From NCBI GenBank assembly GCA_902796565.1, contig CADBPP010000251.1, positions 1 to 5,156 of the forward strand: a stretch of 5,156 bases of DNA, in the 5' to 3' direction. The position numbers and the translations under genes are program-made. Source of the stretch: an uncultured Eubacteriales bacterium. Lineage in GTDB: Bacteria > Bacillota > Clostridia > Eubacteriales > Anaerofustaceae. The notes beneath the pieces are model-generated. The model made no database searches and was not told the DNA's origin. It saw only the letters and a program-made list of their open reading frames with translations. Positions 1 to 5,156 of the stretch are shown here, piece by piece. Within the stretch, counting starts at the first letter, position 1. The number at the start of each line of letters is the position of its first letter.

Positions 1-564
1 AAAAGCCGTATCACCCGGGAAATGATAGCGGACGCCGCCGTGGCGCTCATACGGGAAGAGGGATACGAGTCCGTGAACGCCAGGGCCGTAGCGAAAAAGC
101 TGGGCTGCTCAACACAGCCGGTGATGTATCAGTTCGCCACCATGGAGGAGCTCAAAAGGGAAGCCTACTCAGCTGCCGACCGGTTCCATACCGCGTACCT
201 GATGAAGACCGCGGAAGGGACGGATCCCCTTACCGGGATGGGCCTCAACTACATCCGGTTCGCGAAGGAGGAGCCCTGTCTCTTCAGGTTTCTTTTCCAG
301 TCGGGCTATGCCCGGGAAAACAGCGTGATGGAGATGATCGGCTCCGCCGATCTCGACCCCGTCATCTCGGCGATAGAGAAAGAGTCGTCCCTCAGCGCGG
401 AAAAGAGCAGGGAGGTATTCCTGACCCTGGCCATGTTCGTTCACGGATACGCGAGCCTCGTAGCGGGCAACGGTCTTGAATTCGACGAGGAACTGGTCGC
501 ATCCCAGCTTCAGAACGTGTTTTACGGTGCCCTCGCGGCAGCATCCGGGGAGGAAGAAAAATGA
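1..564 (+). CDS. TetR-family transcriptional regulator, 5' end cut by window edge
   Basis: A probable DNA-binding repressor. The reading frame is open from base 1, giving 187 visible residues. The visible N-terminus (KSRITREMIADAAVALIREEGY) already forms helix 1 of a TetR domain, so the true start probably lies only a few codons before the window. The ATG at 22 would cut into helix 1 and has no clear Shine-Dalgarno sequence, so I do not take it as the start. The helix-turn-helix covers about residues 25-45 (VNARAVAKKLGCSTQPVMYQF), a typical TetR recognition region ending in the usual Y-x-F. The remaining 135 or so residues are the helical ligand/dimerisation domain, with a segment (YIRFAKEEPCLFRFLF) of the kind seen in many Clostridia TetR proteins. 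The stop overlaps the start of the next gene (ATGA, 561-564), so the two are probably co-transcribed and the regulator may control the protease gene. The ligand cannot be inferred. Confidence 0.9.
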   Translation, partial: KSRITREMIADAAVALIREEGYESVNARAVAKKLGCSTQPVMYQFATMEELKREAYSAADRFHTAYLMKTAEGTDPLTGMGLNYIRFAKEEPCLFRFLFQSGYARENSVMEMIGSADLDPVISAIEKESSLSAEKSREVFLTLAMFVHGYASLVAGNGLEFDEELVASQLQNVFYGALAAASGEEEK

Positions 565-1295
565 AAAAATTGTATGAAAAAAGCGAGATAACCTTCGCGA
601 TATTCTGGATAGTGCTCTATACCGTCGGTATGGGAAACCTCAGGAACCTCGGGGATGACAGCCCCTGGATGATGGCGGGGCTCATCGTCATCTCAGCCGC
701 CATGTATCTGTTCGTAAGATCAAACTCTCTGTGCGGGAAGTACGGCCTTTCGGGCTGGGCGGAAAACAACAGGGAGATGCTGTGGTTCATCCCCCTGTGG
801 GTCATCGCCAGCGTCAACCTCTGGGGGGGAGTGAGCGCCCACTATGCCATGCCGGGCCAGATCTATGCGGCCGTGTCCATGGCCATCGTGGGCTTCGCGG
901 AGGAAATGATCTTCCGGGGCTTTCTGTTCAGGGCCATGCTGAAGGACGGCAGCGCAGTCACCGCCGTGATCGTATCCTCCCTGACCTTCGGTCTCGGGCA
1001 TATCATCAACCTATTTACCGGGCATGAGCTGGCCGAGACCCTCATGCAGGTGGTGTTCGCCGTATCCTTCGGCTTTGCCGTGACACTGGCCTTCTACAAA
1101 GGCGGGAGCCTTCTGCCCTGCATCCTGGCCCACAGCCTCACGGACGTCTTCGCAGTGTTCAGCGCAGAAGATGTCTCCGCCGCTTTCAACCTGACCGCCC
1201 ATATCGCAGCGTTCGTACTCATGGCGCTCTACAGCATCTACCTGGCAAAACGCGTGCCCCCGGCGGATACGTCACAGGAGCCGTCGGCGGATTGA
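561..1295 (+). CDS. CPBP-family intramembrane glutamic protease (CAAX protease/bacteriocin-processing type)
   Basis: A 244-residue polytopic membrane protein. The three family motifs are present in order and spacing: EEMIFRG with E114, E115 and R119 (EExxxR); FGLGH with F143 and H147 (FxxxH); and HSLTD with H191 and D195 (HxxxN/D). These are the expected catalytic residues, so it should be an active protease and not a decayed copy. About seven or eight hydrophobic segments are visible, near 10-24, 36-52, 74-90, 100-118, 131-150, 160-178, 183-200 and 208-229. The start is the ATG at 561, preceded by GGGGAGGA (547-554) about six bases upstream and overlapping the TetR stop by four bases, which suggests translational coupling. 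Family members process prenylated proteins, bacteriocin or pheromone peptides, or confer bacteriocin self-immunity. The substrate here is unknown, and no peptide or bacteriocin gene is seen beside it. Confidence 0.93.
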   Translation: MKKLYEKSEITFAIFWIVLYTVGMGNLRNLGDDSPWMMAGLIVISAAMYLFVRSNSLCGKYGLSGWAENNREMLWFIPLWVIASVNLWGGVSAHYAMPGQIYAAVSMAIVGFAEEMIFRGFLFRAMLKDGSAVTAVIVSSLTFGLGHIINLFTGHELAETLMQVVFAVSFGFAVTLAFYKGGSLLPCILAHSLTDVFAVFSAEDVSAAFNLTAHIAAFVLMALYSIYLAKRVPPADTSQEPSAD

Positions 1296-1321
1296 AAGAC
1301 CATACCGATCATCAGAAAGGC

Positions 1322-1351
1322 AAAGGCCGGCACTCAGAGTGCCGGCCTTTT
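1322..1351. terminator. bidirectional intrinsic terminator between convergent genes
   Basis: A perfect 13-bp inverted repeat (AAAGGCCGGCACT at 1322-1334, complement at 1338-1350) encloses a 3-base loop. It lies 26 bases after the protease stop and 16 bases after the end of the convergent lipoprotein gene. On the + strand the stem runs into TTTT at 1348-1351. On the - strand it is followed by a weaker CTTTGCCTTTC tract. It should end transcription from both sides. The T tracts are short, so efficiency in either direction is uncertain. Confidence 0.85.
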
Positions 1352-1366
1352 AAGGTAAAAAATGAG

Positions 1367-2332
1367 TCAGTTTTCCTCAGGATAAAGTATGTCGCAGACG
1401 CCCTCATAGGATTCGTCCCAGCGGGCGTTGGGCTTGAAGTGGTAAAGGTCCTTCGGCAGGAAGTATACTCTGCCCTCTTTGACCGCTGTGAGGCCGGCCC
1501 ATGCGGGATTGCCCGTCAGCTCGTCCTCGAGGGCCTTTTTGGCGCCCTCCTGGTCGTCGCCCTGCAGCACCACGAAGATGAACTCGGGATCTTCAACGAT
1601 GATCTTCTCGATGCTGAGGTTGTCCGTAAGGTCGGAGCCGTCCGCGATGTTCACAGCCCCCAGATCCCTGAGGATGAAGCCCGTCACCGTGTCGCCGCTT
1701 CCCTTGGCCTGCACGGTCTTCGCGGATGCCCTTATGAAGAGCACCTTGGGAGCGCCGTTCTTTTCCACCGCGGCGGCTGCCCTGGCGAGGATGGCGTCCA
1801 CTCTCTCCTTTACGTCCAGGGCGTTCTGCTTGTACAGATCGTCCCTTCCGGTTATCTTTGTACAGATCTCCATCATCCTCATATAATCCTCAAAGCTGTT
1901 CACGCTGAAGTAAAGGATGGGTATCCCGGCCTTCTCAAAGGTCCCGAGAAGCTCCACCTGGGCCTTGGTGTTGGCTGAAGCGATGATGATATCGGGCTTC
2001 GCCTCAAACAGAAGCTCCATGCTGACGCTTCCGTGGGATCCCAGGTTCTTTACCACGGTCTCATCGAGATCCAGATCGTAATCGTCCCAGCTGTCATGCA
2101 CCGTGGCGCAGATGTCTCCGCCCGCGAGGATCCATGTTTCCGCAAAGCTGCCCAGCAGGATGGCTGCCTTTTCGGGCTTTGTCTCAAGTGTGACCTCTCT
2201 TCCGAGATCGTCCGTGACCGTGAGCGGGGTCCATTCCCCCGAAGGGCCTCCCTCTTCCTTCTTCTGTCCGCAGCCTGCCAGAGCGCTGCATAAAAGTATT
2301 ATTACCATCGCCGCCGCGATCGCTTTTCTCAT
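1367..2332 (-). CDS. ABC transporter substrate-binding lipoprotein, iron-siderophore/cobalamin/heme type
   Basis: A 321-residue extracytoplasmic solute receptor, anchored to the membrane by lipid. It has a short basic N-terminus, a hydrophobic stretch and a lipobox LAGC with C21 as the predicted lipidated cysteine. The mature part resembles the class III (BtuF/FhuD/FepB, TroA-like) fold: a first lobe starting TVTDDLGREVTL (about 39-50), then SMELLFEAKPDIIIAS (104-119), a long linking helix (about 148-192), and a second lobe ending GNPAWAGLTAVKEGRVYFLP (274-293) and KPNARWDESY (300-309). The ATG at 2332 has GGAGGT (2341-2346) nine bases upstream. It lies 69 bases after the tetrapyrrole fusion gene on the same strand, with no clear promoter between them, so they probably form one operon. 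Family and context point to iron, heme or corrinoid as cargo, but the sequence does not decide which. No permease or ATPase gene is adjacent: the next gene downstream is convergent. It therefore depends on a transporter encoded elsewhere. Confidence 0.9.
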   Translation of the reverse strand: MRKAIAAAMVIILLCSALAGCGQKKEEGGPSGEWTPLTVTDDLGREVTLETKPEKAAILLGSFAETWILAGGDICATVHDSWDDYDLDLDETVVKNLGSHGSVSMELLFEAKPDIIIASANTKAQVELLGTFEKAGIPILYFSVNSFEDYMRMMEICTKITGRDDLYKQNALDVKERVDAILARAAAAVEKNGAPKVLFIRASAKTVQAKGSGDTVTGFILRDLGAVNIADGSDLTDNLSIEKIIVEDPEFIFVVLQGDDQEGAKKALEDELTGNPAWAGLTAVKEGRVYFLPKDLYHFKPNARWDESYEGVCDILYPEEN

Positions 2333-2363
2333 TGTGTTATACCTCCGAATAATTGATGTGATT

Positions 2364-2399
2364 GCCCTTCACGGGCTCTTCCGGCAGTCCGGGGGACTG
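2364..2399 (-). other. two small inverted repeats in the cobA-hemD / lipoprotein intergenic spacer
   Basis: Two short hairpins sit in tandem in the 69-base spacer. One is CAGTCC/GGACTG (2385-2390 with 2394-2399, 3-base loop), just after the upstream stop codon. The other is GCCC/GGGC (2364-2367 with 2373-2376, 5-base loop). Neither is followed by a T tract, so they do not look like a full terminator. They could stabilise the upstream mRNA end or adjust expression between the two cistrons, or be chance. Confidence 0.3.
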
Positions 2400-2401
2400 T
2401 C

Positions 2402-4144
2402 TCATCTGTGTTCCCCTGCCGCTTTTTCCAGCTCTTTTTCCAGGGAAGCGAGGGTCGCTTTCTCCGACATCCTTACGTTCATGCCCGTCTCCCGGGCCGC
2501 TTTCGCGGTCTGTTCACCGATGCATACCGCCCTTACGCGGGAAAGGTCCTCTCCATGGCAGCATGCCGCGAATGCCTTTACCGTCGACACGCTGGTGAAC
2601 ACCGCGAGATCGATCTCCCCGGCTCTGAGCTGTGAAGCGATGTCGGGAGTCCCTTCGGACACGTTCACCGTCTCGTATACCTCGATGGCGTCGCACCCTT
2701 CCTTCATTTCCGCAGTGGACGCTGTCCTTTCCCTGAGGATAAGGGTCCGTCCGTTCCCGCGGGAGATCCCATCCCCATCCTCTTCGGAACAGATCCAGTC
2801 CGCCCTGAGCCCGAAGAGGCTCAGTTCCTTCGCGGTGAGATCCCCGACGGATACGATCCTGACGCTTGCGAGAGAGCGTATGTCATGGTCCCTGAAGAGT
2901 ATGGGCAGGAACTTCCTCACGCAGATGGGGGAGGTGAAGACGAGCTTTGAGTAAACTCCCAGAGCGAGTTCATCCGCAGCTTCACAGAGTGCATCTTCGT
3001 TAAGAAGACGGGTCTCTATGGCGGGATTCTCGATCACCTCAGCTCCCTTTTCTCGAAGCATCGAGGCAAGGGAAGAGTCCCGGTCCCTGTGGCGGGTCAC
3101 CACGACCCTGAGGCCCGCCAGGGGCCTTGCCTCAGCCCAGGCGAACCTATCCGCCAGGGAGACCACCTTTCCGACGACGATGATCGCCGGGGTCATGACC
3201 GTGGTCTGTGCGCACATCCCGGCGAGGGTGGCCAGGGTGCCGCAGATGCGGTGCTGCCTCGCCGTCGTGCCCCTCTCCAGTACCGCCGCCGGGGTGTCCG
3301 GGTCCATCCCGGCTTTCAGAAGGCCGTCGCAGATATCCGGCAGGGAGGCCACTCCCATAAGGAACACCAGCGTTCCTTTTGTGCGCCTTAGGGCATCGAA
3401 ATCGATGTCGTAGGTGTGGTCCGCCCTTCTGTGTCCCGTGATGATGTGAACGCTGGAACAGAAGTCGCGGTGGGTCACTGGGATACCGTTGTAGGCGGGG
3501 ACCGCGAAGGCGCTGGTAATGCCGGGGACCACTTCGTAGGGGATCCCGAAAAGGCTCAGCAGTTCAAGTTCCTCTCCGCCCCTTCCGAACAGGAAGGGAT
3601 CGCCTCCCTTGAGGCGCACAACATTTTTCCCTTCGGCGGCCTTTTCCACCAGCACGCGGTTCGTGTCCTCCTGTCTGAGGTAGTGGTGGCCTGCGCGTTT
3701 TCCTGCAAAGATCCTTTCGGCCTTTTGAGGTATGAGAGCGAGGATGCCATCTCCCACCAGGGCGTCGTAGACCACCGTATCGGCGCGGGAGAGCACTTCG
3801 GCCCCCTTCAGGGTCAGAAGTCCTTCGTCACCGGGGCCCGCTCCCACTAGCCATACTTTTCCCTCCCGTGGAGCATCGCTCTCTTTTGAGAGCATCCTCG
3901 AAGCGAGGACGTGCCCCAATAGCTCCGGCTCAGTATCCGGTCCATCGAGGGTATCGGTGACGGTCTTTCCCTTATCGTCCCGGAAGGTGCCCATGAGGCG
4001 GATCTTGTCTCCCTCTCTCACGGCTTCGGCTCCCGCCGGAAATGAGCAGGCTGCCTTTATCCTGTCGAGGAAAGCTTCCCTGCAAAGCCTCAGAGCATCA
4101 TCCTGAGGCTCCTGTCTGTCTTCTGCTGACGCGTTTACATCCAT
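2402..4144 (-). CDS. cobA-hemD: HemC-domain-III–CobA–HemD fusion: uroporphyrinogen-III C-methyltransferase / uroporphyrinogen-III synthase
   Basis: A cytoplasmic tetrapyrrole enzyme of 580 residues, with the start placed at the ATG ending at 4144. GGAGG (4152-4156) lies 7 bases upstream of this ATG, whereas the ATG six codons earlier (4162) would contain that site inside the gene. Three parts are visible. Residues about 14-88 resemble the C-terminal domain of hydroxymethylbilane synthase (HemC), with REAFLDRIKAACSFPAGA matching the family's ERaflxxLEGGCxxPxGA segment. C33 aligns with the dipyrromethane-cofactor cysteine, but the flanking GG is AA. Residues about 96-334 are SUMT/CobA, which methylates uroporphyrinogen III at C2 and C7 to precorrin-2 using SAM: VGAGPGDEGLLTLKG (100-114), VVRLKGGDPFLFGRGGEE (175-192) and VPGITSAFAVPAYNGIPVTH (206-225). 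Residues about 342-580 are HemD, which closes and inverts hydroxymethylbilane to uroporphyrinogen III: LAGLRVVVTR (342-351), KLVFTSPICVRKF (400-412), DLAVFTSVSTVKAF (512-525) and VRAVCIGEQTAKAA (537-550). CobA-HemD fusions are known in Clostridia; the HemC piece is unusual. A precorrin-2 dehydrogenase domain is absent. It is first in a likely two-gene operon with the lipoprotein. Confidence 0.93.
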   Translation of the reverse strand: MDVNASAEDRQEPQDDALRLCREAFLDRIKAACSFPAGAEAVREGDKIRLMGTFRDDKGKTVTDTLDGPDTEPELLGHVLASRMLSKESDAPREGKVWLVGAGPGDEGLLTLKGAEVLSRADTVVYDALVGDGILALIPQKAERIFAGKRAGHHYLRQEDTNRVLVEKAAEGKNVVRLKGGDPFLFGRGGEELELLSLFGIPYEVVPGITSAFAVPAYNGIPVTHRDFCSSVHIITGHRRADHTYDIDFDALRRTKGTLVFLMGVASLPDICDGLLKAGMDPDTPAAVLERGTTARQHRICGTLATLAGMCAQTTVMTPAIIVVGKVVSLADRFAWAEARPLAGLRVVVTRHRDRDSSLASMLREKGAEVIENPAIETRLLNEDALCEAADELALGVYSKLVFTSPICVRKFLPILFRDHDIRSLASVRIVSVGDLTAKELSLFGLRADWICSEEDGDGISRGNGRTLILRERTASTAEMKEGCDAIEVYETVNVSEGTPDIASQLRAGEIDLAVFTSVSTVKAFAACCHGEDLSRVRAVCIGEQTAKAARETGMNVRMSEKATLASLEKELEKAAGEHR

Positions 4145-4151
4145 TGTAAGT

Positions 4152-4156
4152 CCTCC
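4152..4156 (-). promoter_or_regulatory. ribosome binding site that sets the cobA-hemD start
   Basis: GGAGG on the minus strand, followed by a 7-base spacer (ACTTACA) and the ATG at 4144-4142. This spacing is ideal. It argues against the longer start at 4162, which would place this site inside the coding region and has no comparable site of its own. Confidence 0.85.
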
Positions 4157-4167
4157 GTGCATCGGTT

Positions 4168-4183
4168 ATTATATCACATTATA
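4168..4183 (-). promoter_or_regulatory. candidate promoter -10 region of the cobA-hemD operon (two TATAAT boxes)
   Basis: Two exact TATAAT hexamers lie ten bases apart on the minus strand, at 4178-4183 and 4168-4173. The nearer one reads TGATATAAT (4176-4168), an extended -10 (TGnTATAAT), which can work without a good -35. It predicts a transcript starting near 4161, leaving a leader of about 17 bases. The farther one would start near 4171. No convincing TTGACA is seen at the right distance for either. The region is AT-rich against GC-rich genes and directly precedes the ribosome binding site. Confidence 0.65.
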
Positions 4184-4203
4184 CATATGGGGGTATAGGT
4201 TGA

Positions 4204-4218
4204 GGATAATAATTATGA
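4204..4218. promoter_or_regulatory. putative Fur-family (Fur/PerR-like) operator
   Basis: GGATAATAATTATGA matches the Gram-positive Fur 7-1-7 box TGATAATnATTATCA at 12 of 14 specified positions, with a perfect ATAAT-n-ATTAT core at 4206-4216. It lies just upstream of the two -10 boxes and would overlap the -35 position of the farther one, so a bound repressor could block transcription of the cobA-hemD/lipoprotein unit. PerR boxes (TTATAATnATTATAA) are similar and cannot be excluded, and AT-rich spacers produce such matches by chance. The iron-related genes downstream raise the likelihood. Confidence 0.5.
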
Positions 4219-4254
4219 TTCTTTGGCATTATTTGCTTCTCCCCGGGCATGGCG

Positions 4255-4290
4255 AAAAAAAAAGAAGGCACCGCCTGTGACGGTGCCTTC
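4255..4290 (-). terminator. intrinsic terminator of the formate/nitrite channel gene
   Basis: On the minus strand, a perfect 10-bp GC-rich stem (GAAGGCACCG/CGGTGCCTTC; arms 4281-4290 and 4264-4273) with a 7-base loop is followed at once by nine T residues (4263-4255). It begins 14 bases after the channel stop codon. It is a textbook rho-independent terminator and separates the channel gene from the tetrapyrrole operon downstream. Confidence 0.95.
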
Positions 4291-4304
4291 CGGGTCATGT
4301 CATG

Positions 4305-5078
4305 TTATTTGCTCTGGCGCACGTACGCGAAGTAGTAGCAGCATGTCACCAGCATTCCGCCCAGGATGTTTCCGAGGGTGACGGGGAGGATGTTTCCGAG
4401 CCACACCGCGGCGCCTGTGATGGACGCTCCGGAGAACTGTGCCAGGGGAAGGTAGAACATGTTGGCCACGCAGTGCTCATATCCGGAAAGGACGAAGAGC
4501 ATGATGGGGAAGAAGCATGCCAGCGCCTTGCCGGCGATGTCCTTCGCGCCTGTGGCGTACCATACAGCCAGGTCCACCAGGATGTTGCACAGGATGCCCT
4601 TGCAGAACAGGGGCAGGAAGCCTGCCGTGGTCTTGGCGATTCCCAGGTTCACGATCGTCGCGTTCATGGCGCCCGCCGCGAACAGTCCGCTCTGGGAGAC
4701 CAGGAACGCCGCGAAGACGGAGCCCACGGCATTGCCGATGTAGACGAATACCCAGTTGCCGAAAAGTCCGGCAAGATCGATCCTCTTGGCGTAAACGCCG
4801 AGGGTCATCAGCACGTTTCCGGTGAAGAGCTCAGCTCCGCAGATGACCACCAGCATAAGGCCGACGGGGAAGACGCATGCTCCGAAGAACTTGCCGAATC
4901 CCGCCAGATCTCCCGAAAGGGCGGTGGTGAGCGTCAGGAAGCCCACGGCTCCGAACGCGATATACATTCCCGCGAGGAAGCCGAGGATCAGCTTCTTGTA
5001 TACGGGAAGACCAGCTTTGGTCTCGGCGGCGCCCAGCGTCGCCTCGCTTATTTCCTTAGGTGATGAAAAGCCGTTCAT
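4305..5078 (-). CDS. formate/nitrite transporter (FNT) family channel
   Basis: A 257-residue inner-membrane protein with the six-helix FNT layout; the family forms pentamers that pass formate, nitrite or hydrosulfide. Family features visible are the AELFTGN omega-loop segment (82-88) after the broken second helix, LFCKGILCNILV (157-168) with the pore lysine K160, and SGYEHCVANMFYLPLA (198-213) with the central pore histidine H202, followed by NILPVTLGNILGG (229-241). The IAKTTAG…FCKGILCN stretch resembles NirC as I remember it more than FocA, but family members are hard to separate by eye, so the substrate stays open. D169 sits where NirC and FocA usually have cysteine (LVCLAVW becomes LVDLAVW). 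The start ATG at 5078 follows AGAGG (5086-5090) by seven bases. It lies 18 bases after the stop of the preceding gene, suggesting co-transcription with it, and ends at its own strong terminator. Confidence 0.93.
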   Translation of the reverse strand: MNGFSSPKEISEATLGAAETKAGLPVYKKLILGFLAGMYIAFGAVGFLTLTTALSGDLAGFGKFFGACVFPVGLMLVVICGAELFTGNVLMTLGVYAKRIDLAGLFGNWVFVYIGNAVGSVFAAFLVSQSGLFAAGAMNATIVNLGIAKTTAGFLPLFCKGILCNILVDLAVWYATGAKDIAGKALACFFPIMLFVLSGYEHCVANMFYLPLAQFSGASITGAAVWLGNILPVTLGNILGGMLVTCCYYFAYVRQSK

Positions 5079-5096
5079 TTACCTGCCTCTTAAGTC

Positions 5097-5156
5097 TTAT
5101 AAAAGTCCGTTCTGTACCTTGCAGGCCTTGATCAGGTTCTTGGCAAGAAGCGCGGA
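5097..5156 (-). CDS. 3' end of an unidentified upstream gene, cut by window edge
   Basis: The minus strand is open from the right edge to a TAA at 5099-5097, giving 19 residues, SALLAKNLIKACKVQNGLL. The base composition resembles the neighbouring coding sequence. The stop lies 18 bases before the channel start, with the channel's ribosome binding site in the gap, as expected for adjacent genes of one operon. The fragment is too short to assign a family. It could be an enzyme supplying or consuming the channel's substrate, but that is only a guess. Confidence 0.55.
   Translation of the reverse strand, partial: SALLAKNLIKACKVQNGLL

Noticed and set aside
1292..1978. + strand open frame (228 codons) that begins at the protease stop and looks like a third cistron
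   Set aside because: It starts at a TTG without a ribosome binding site, runs through the terminator hairpin, and is antisense to the lipoprotein gene.
2333..2401. Possible riboswitch (for example cobalamin) before the lipoprotein gene
   Set aside because: The spacer is only 69 bases, far too short for a cobalamin riboswitch, and holds just two small hairpins. The leader of the upstream gene is also too short.
2103..2954. Long + strand open frame (283 codons) across the lipoprotein start and the HemD part
   Set aside because: It overlaps two genes with clear family motifs on the other strand, spans their promoterless spacer, and its translation is low-complexity S/P/R-rich with no motif.
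4184..4200. CTATACCCCCATATG on the minus strand, resembling half of a CsoR-type copper operator
   Set aside because: Only one ATACCCC half is present; the matching GGGGTAT half at the expected spacing is missing, and no copper gene is nearby.
4145..4304. Remnant of HemC domains I-II upstream of the fusion, disrupted by frameshift
   Set aside because: This stretch is AT-rich with a terminator and promoter elements, and no HemC-like residues were recognised there. It is also too short to hold those domains.
4302..5063. Long open frame on the + strand (253 codons) antisense to almost the whole FNT channel gene
   Set aside because: Its product is rich in H, E, Q, G and D with no recognisable fold. 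It is the complement of a well-supported membrane protein, and high GC keeps antisense frames open.

Overview
The window looks like chromosome of an anaerobic, moderately GC-rich bacterium, most likely of the Firmicutes/Clostridia type. This rests on GGAGG-type ribosome binding sites, TATAAT-type -10 elements, intrinsic terminators with a T tract, a Gram-positive-style lipoprotein, and gene families common in gut and fermentative anaerobes. I cannot name a species. No RNA genes, insertion sequences, CRISPR arrays or phage genes are visible, and every intergenic gap is shorter than about 150 bases.

Layout. Positions 1-1295 (+ strand) hold a TetR-family regulator, cut at the left edge, and a CPBP-family membrane protease joined to it by an ATGA stop/start overlap. 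A bidirectional hairpin terminator (about 1322-1351) separates this pair from a convergent minus-strand unit. That unit reads, in transcription order, a large tetrapyrrole-biosynthesis fusion protein (4144 to 2402) and then a lipoprotein substrate-binding protein of the siderophore/cobalamin/heme uptake type (2332 to 1367). Its promoter region (about 4163-4254) has two TATAAT boxes, one of them an extended -10, and a near-consensus Fur-like 7-1-7 palindrome. Upstream on the same strand is a formate/nitrite-channel gene (5078 to 4305) with its own strong terminator (4255-4290). It follows the last codons of another minus-strand gene that runs off the right edge.

The most notable item is the fusion protein. 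Its middle and C-terminal parts are ordinary CobA (uroporphyrinogen-III C-methyltransferase) and HemD (uroporphyrinogen-III synthase). Its first roughly 85 residues look like the isolated third domain of HemC (hydroxymethylbilane synthase), including the cysteine that normally carries the dipyrromethane cofactor. The HemC catalytic domains are not encoded upstream in this window. The protein may be part of a split HemC whose cofactor-bearing domain is tethered to the next two enzymes, or it may carry a relic of a former HemC-CobA-HemD fusion.

Functionally, the minus-strand unit suggests iron-linked control of siroheme/cobalamin precursor synthesis coupled to uptake of iron, heme or a corrinoid. 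A nearby FNT channel could supply nitrite, hydrosulfide or formate, which fits siroheme chemistry, but its terminator shows it is a separate transcription unit.
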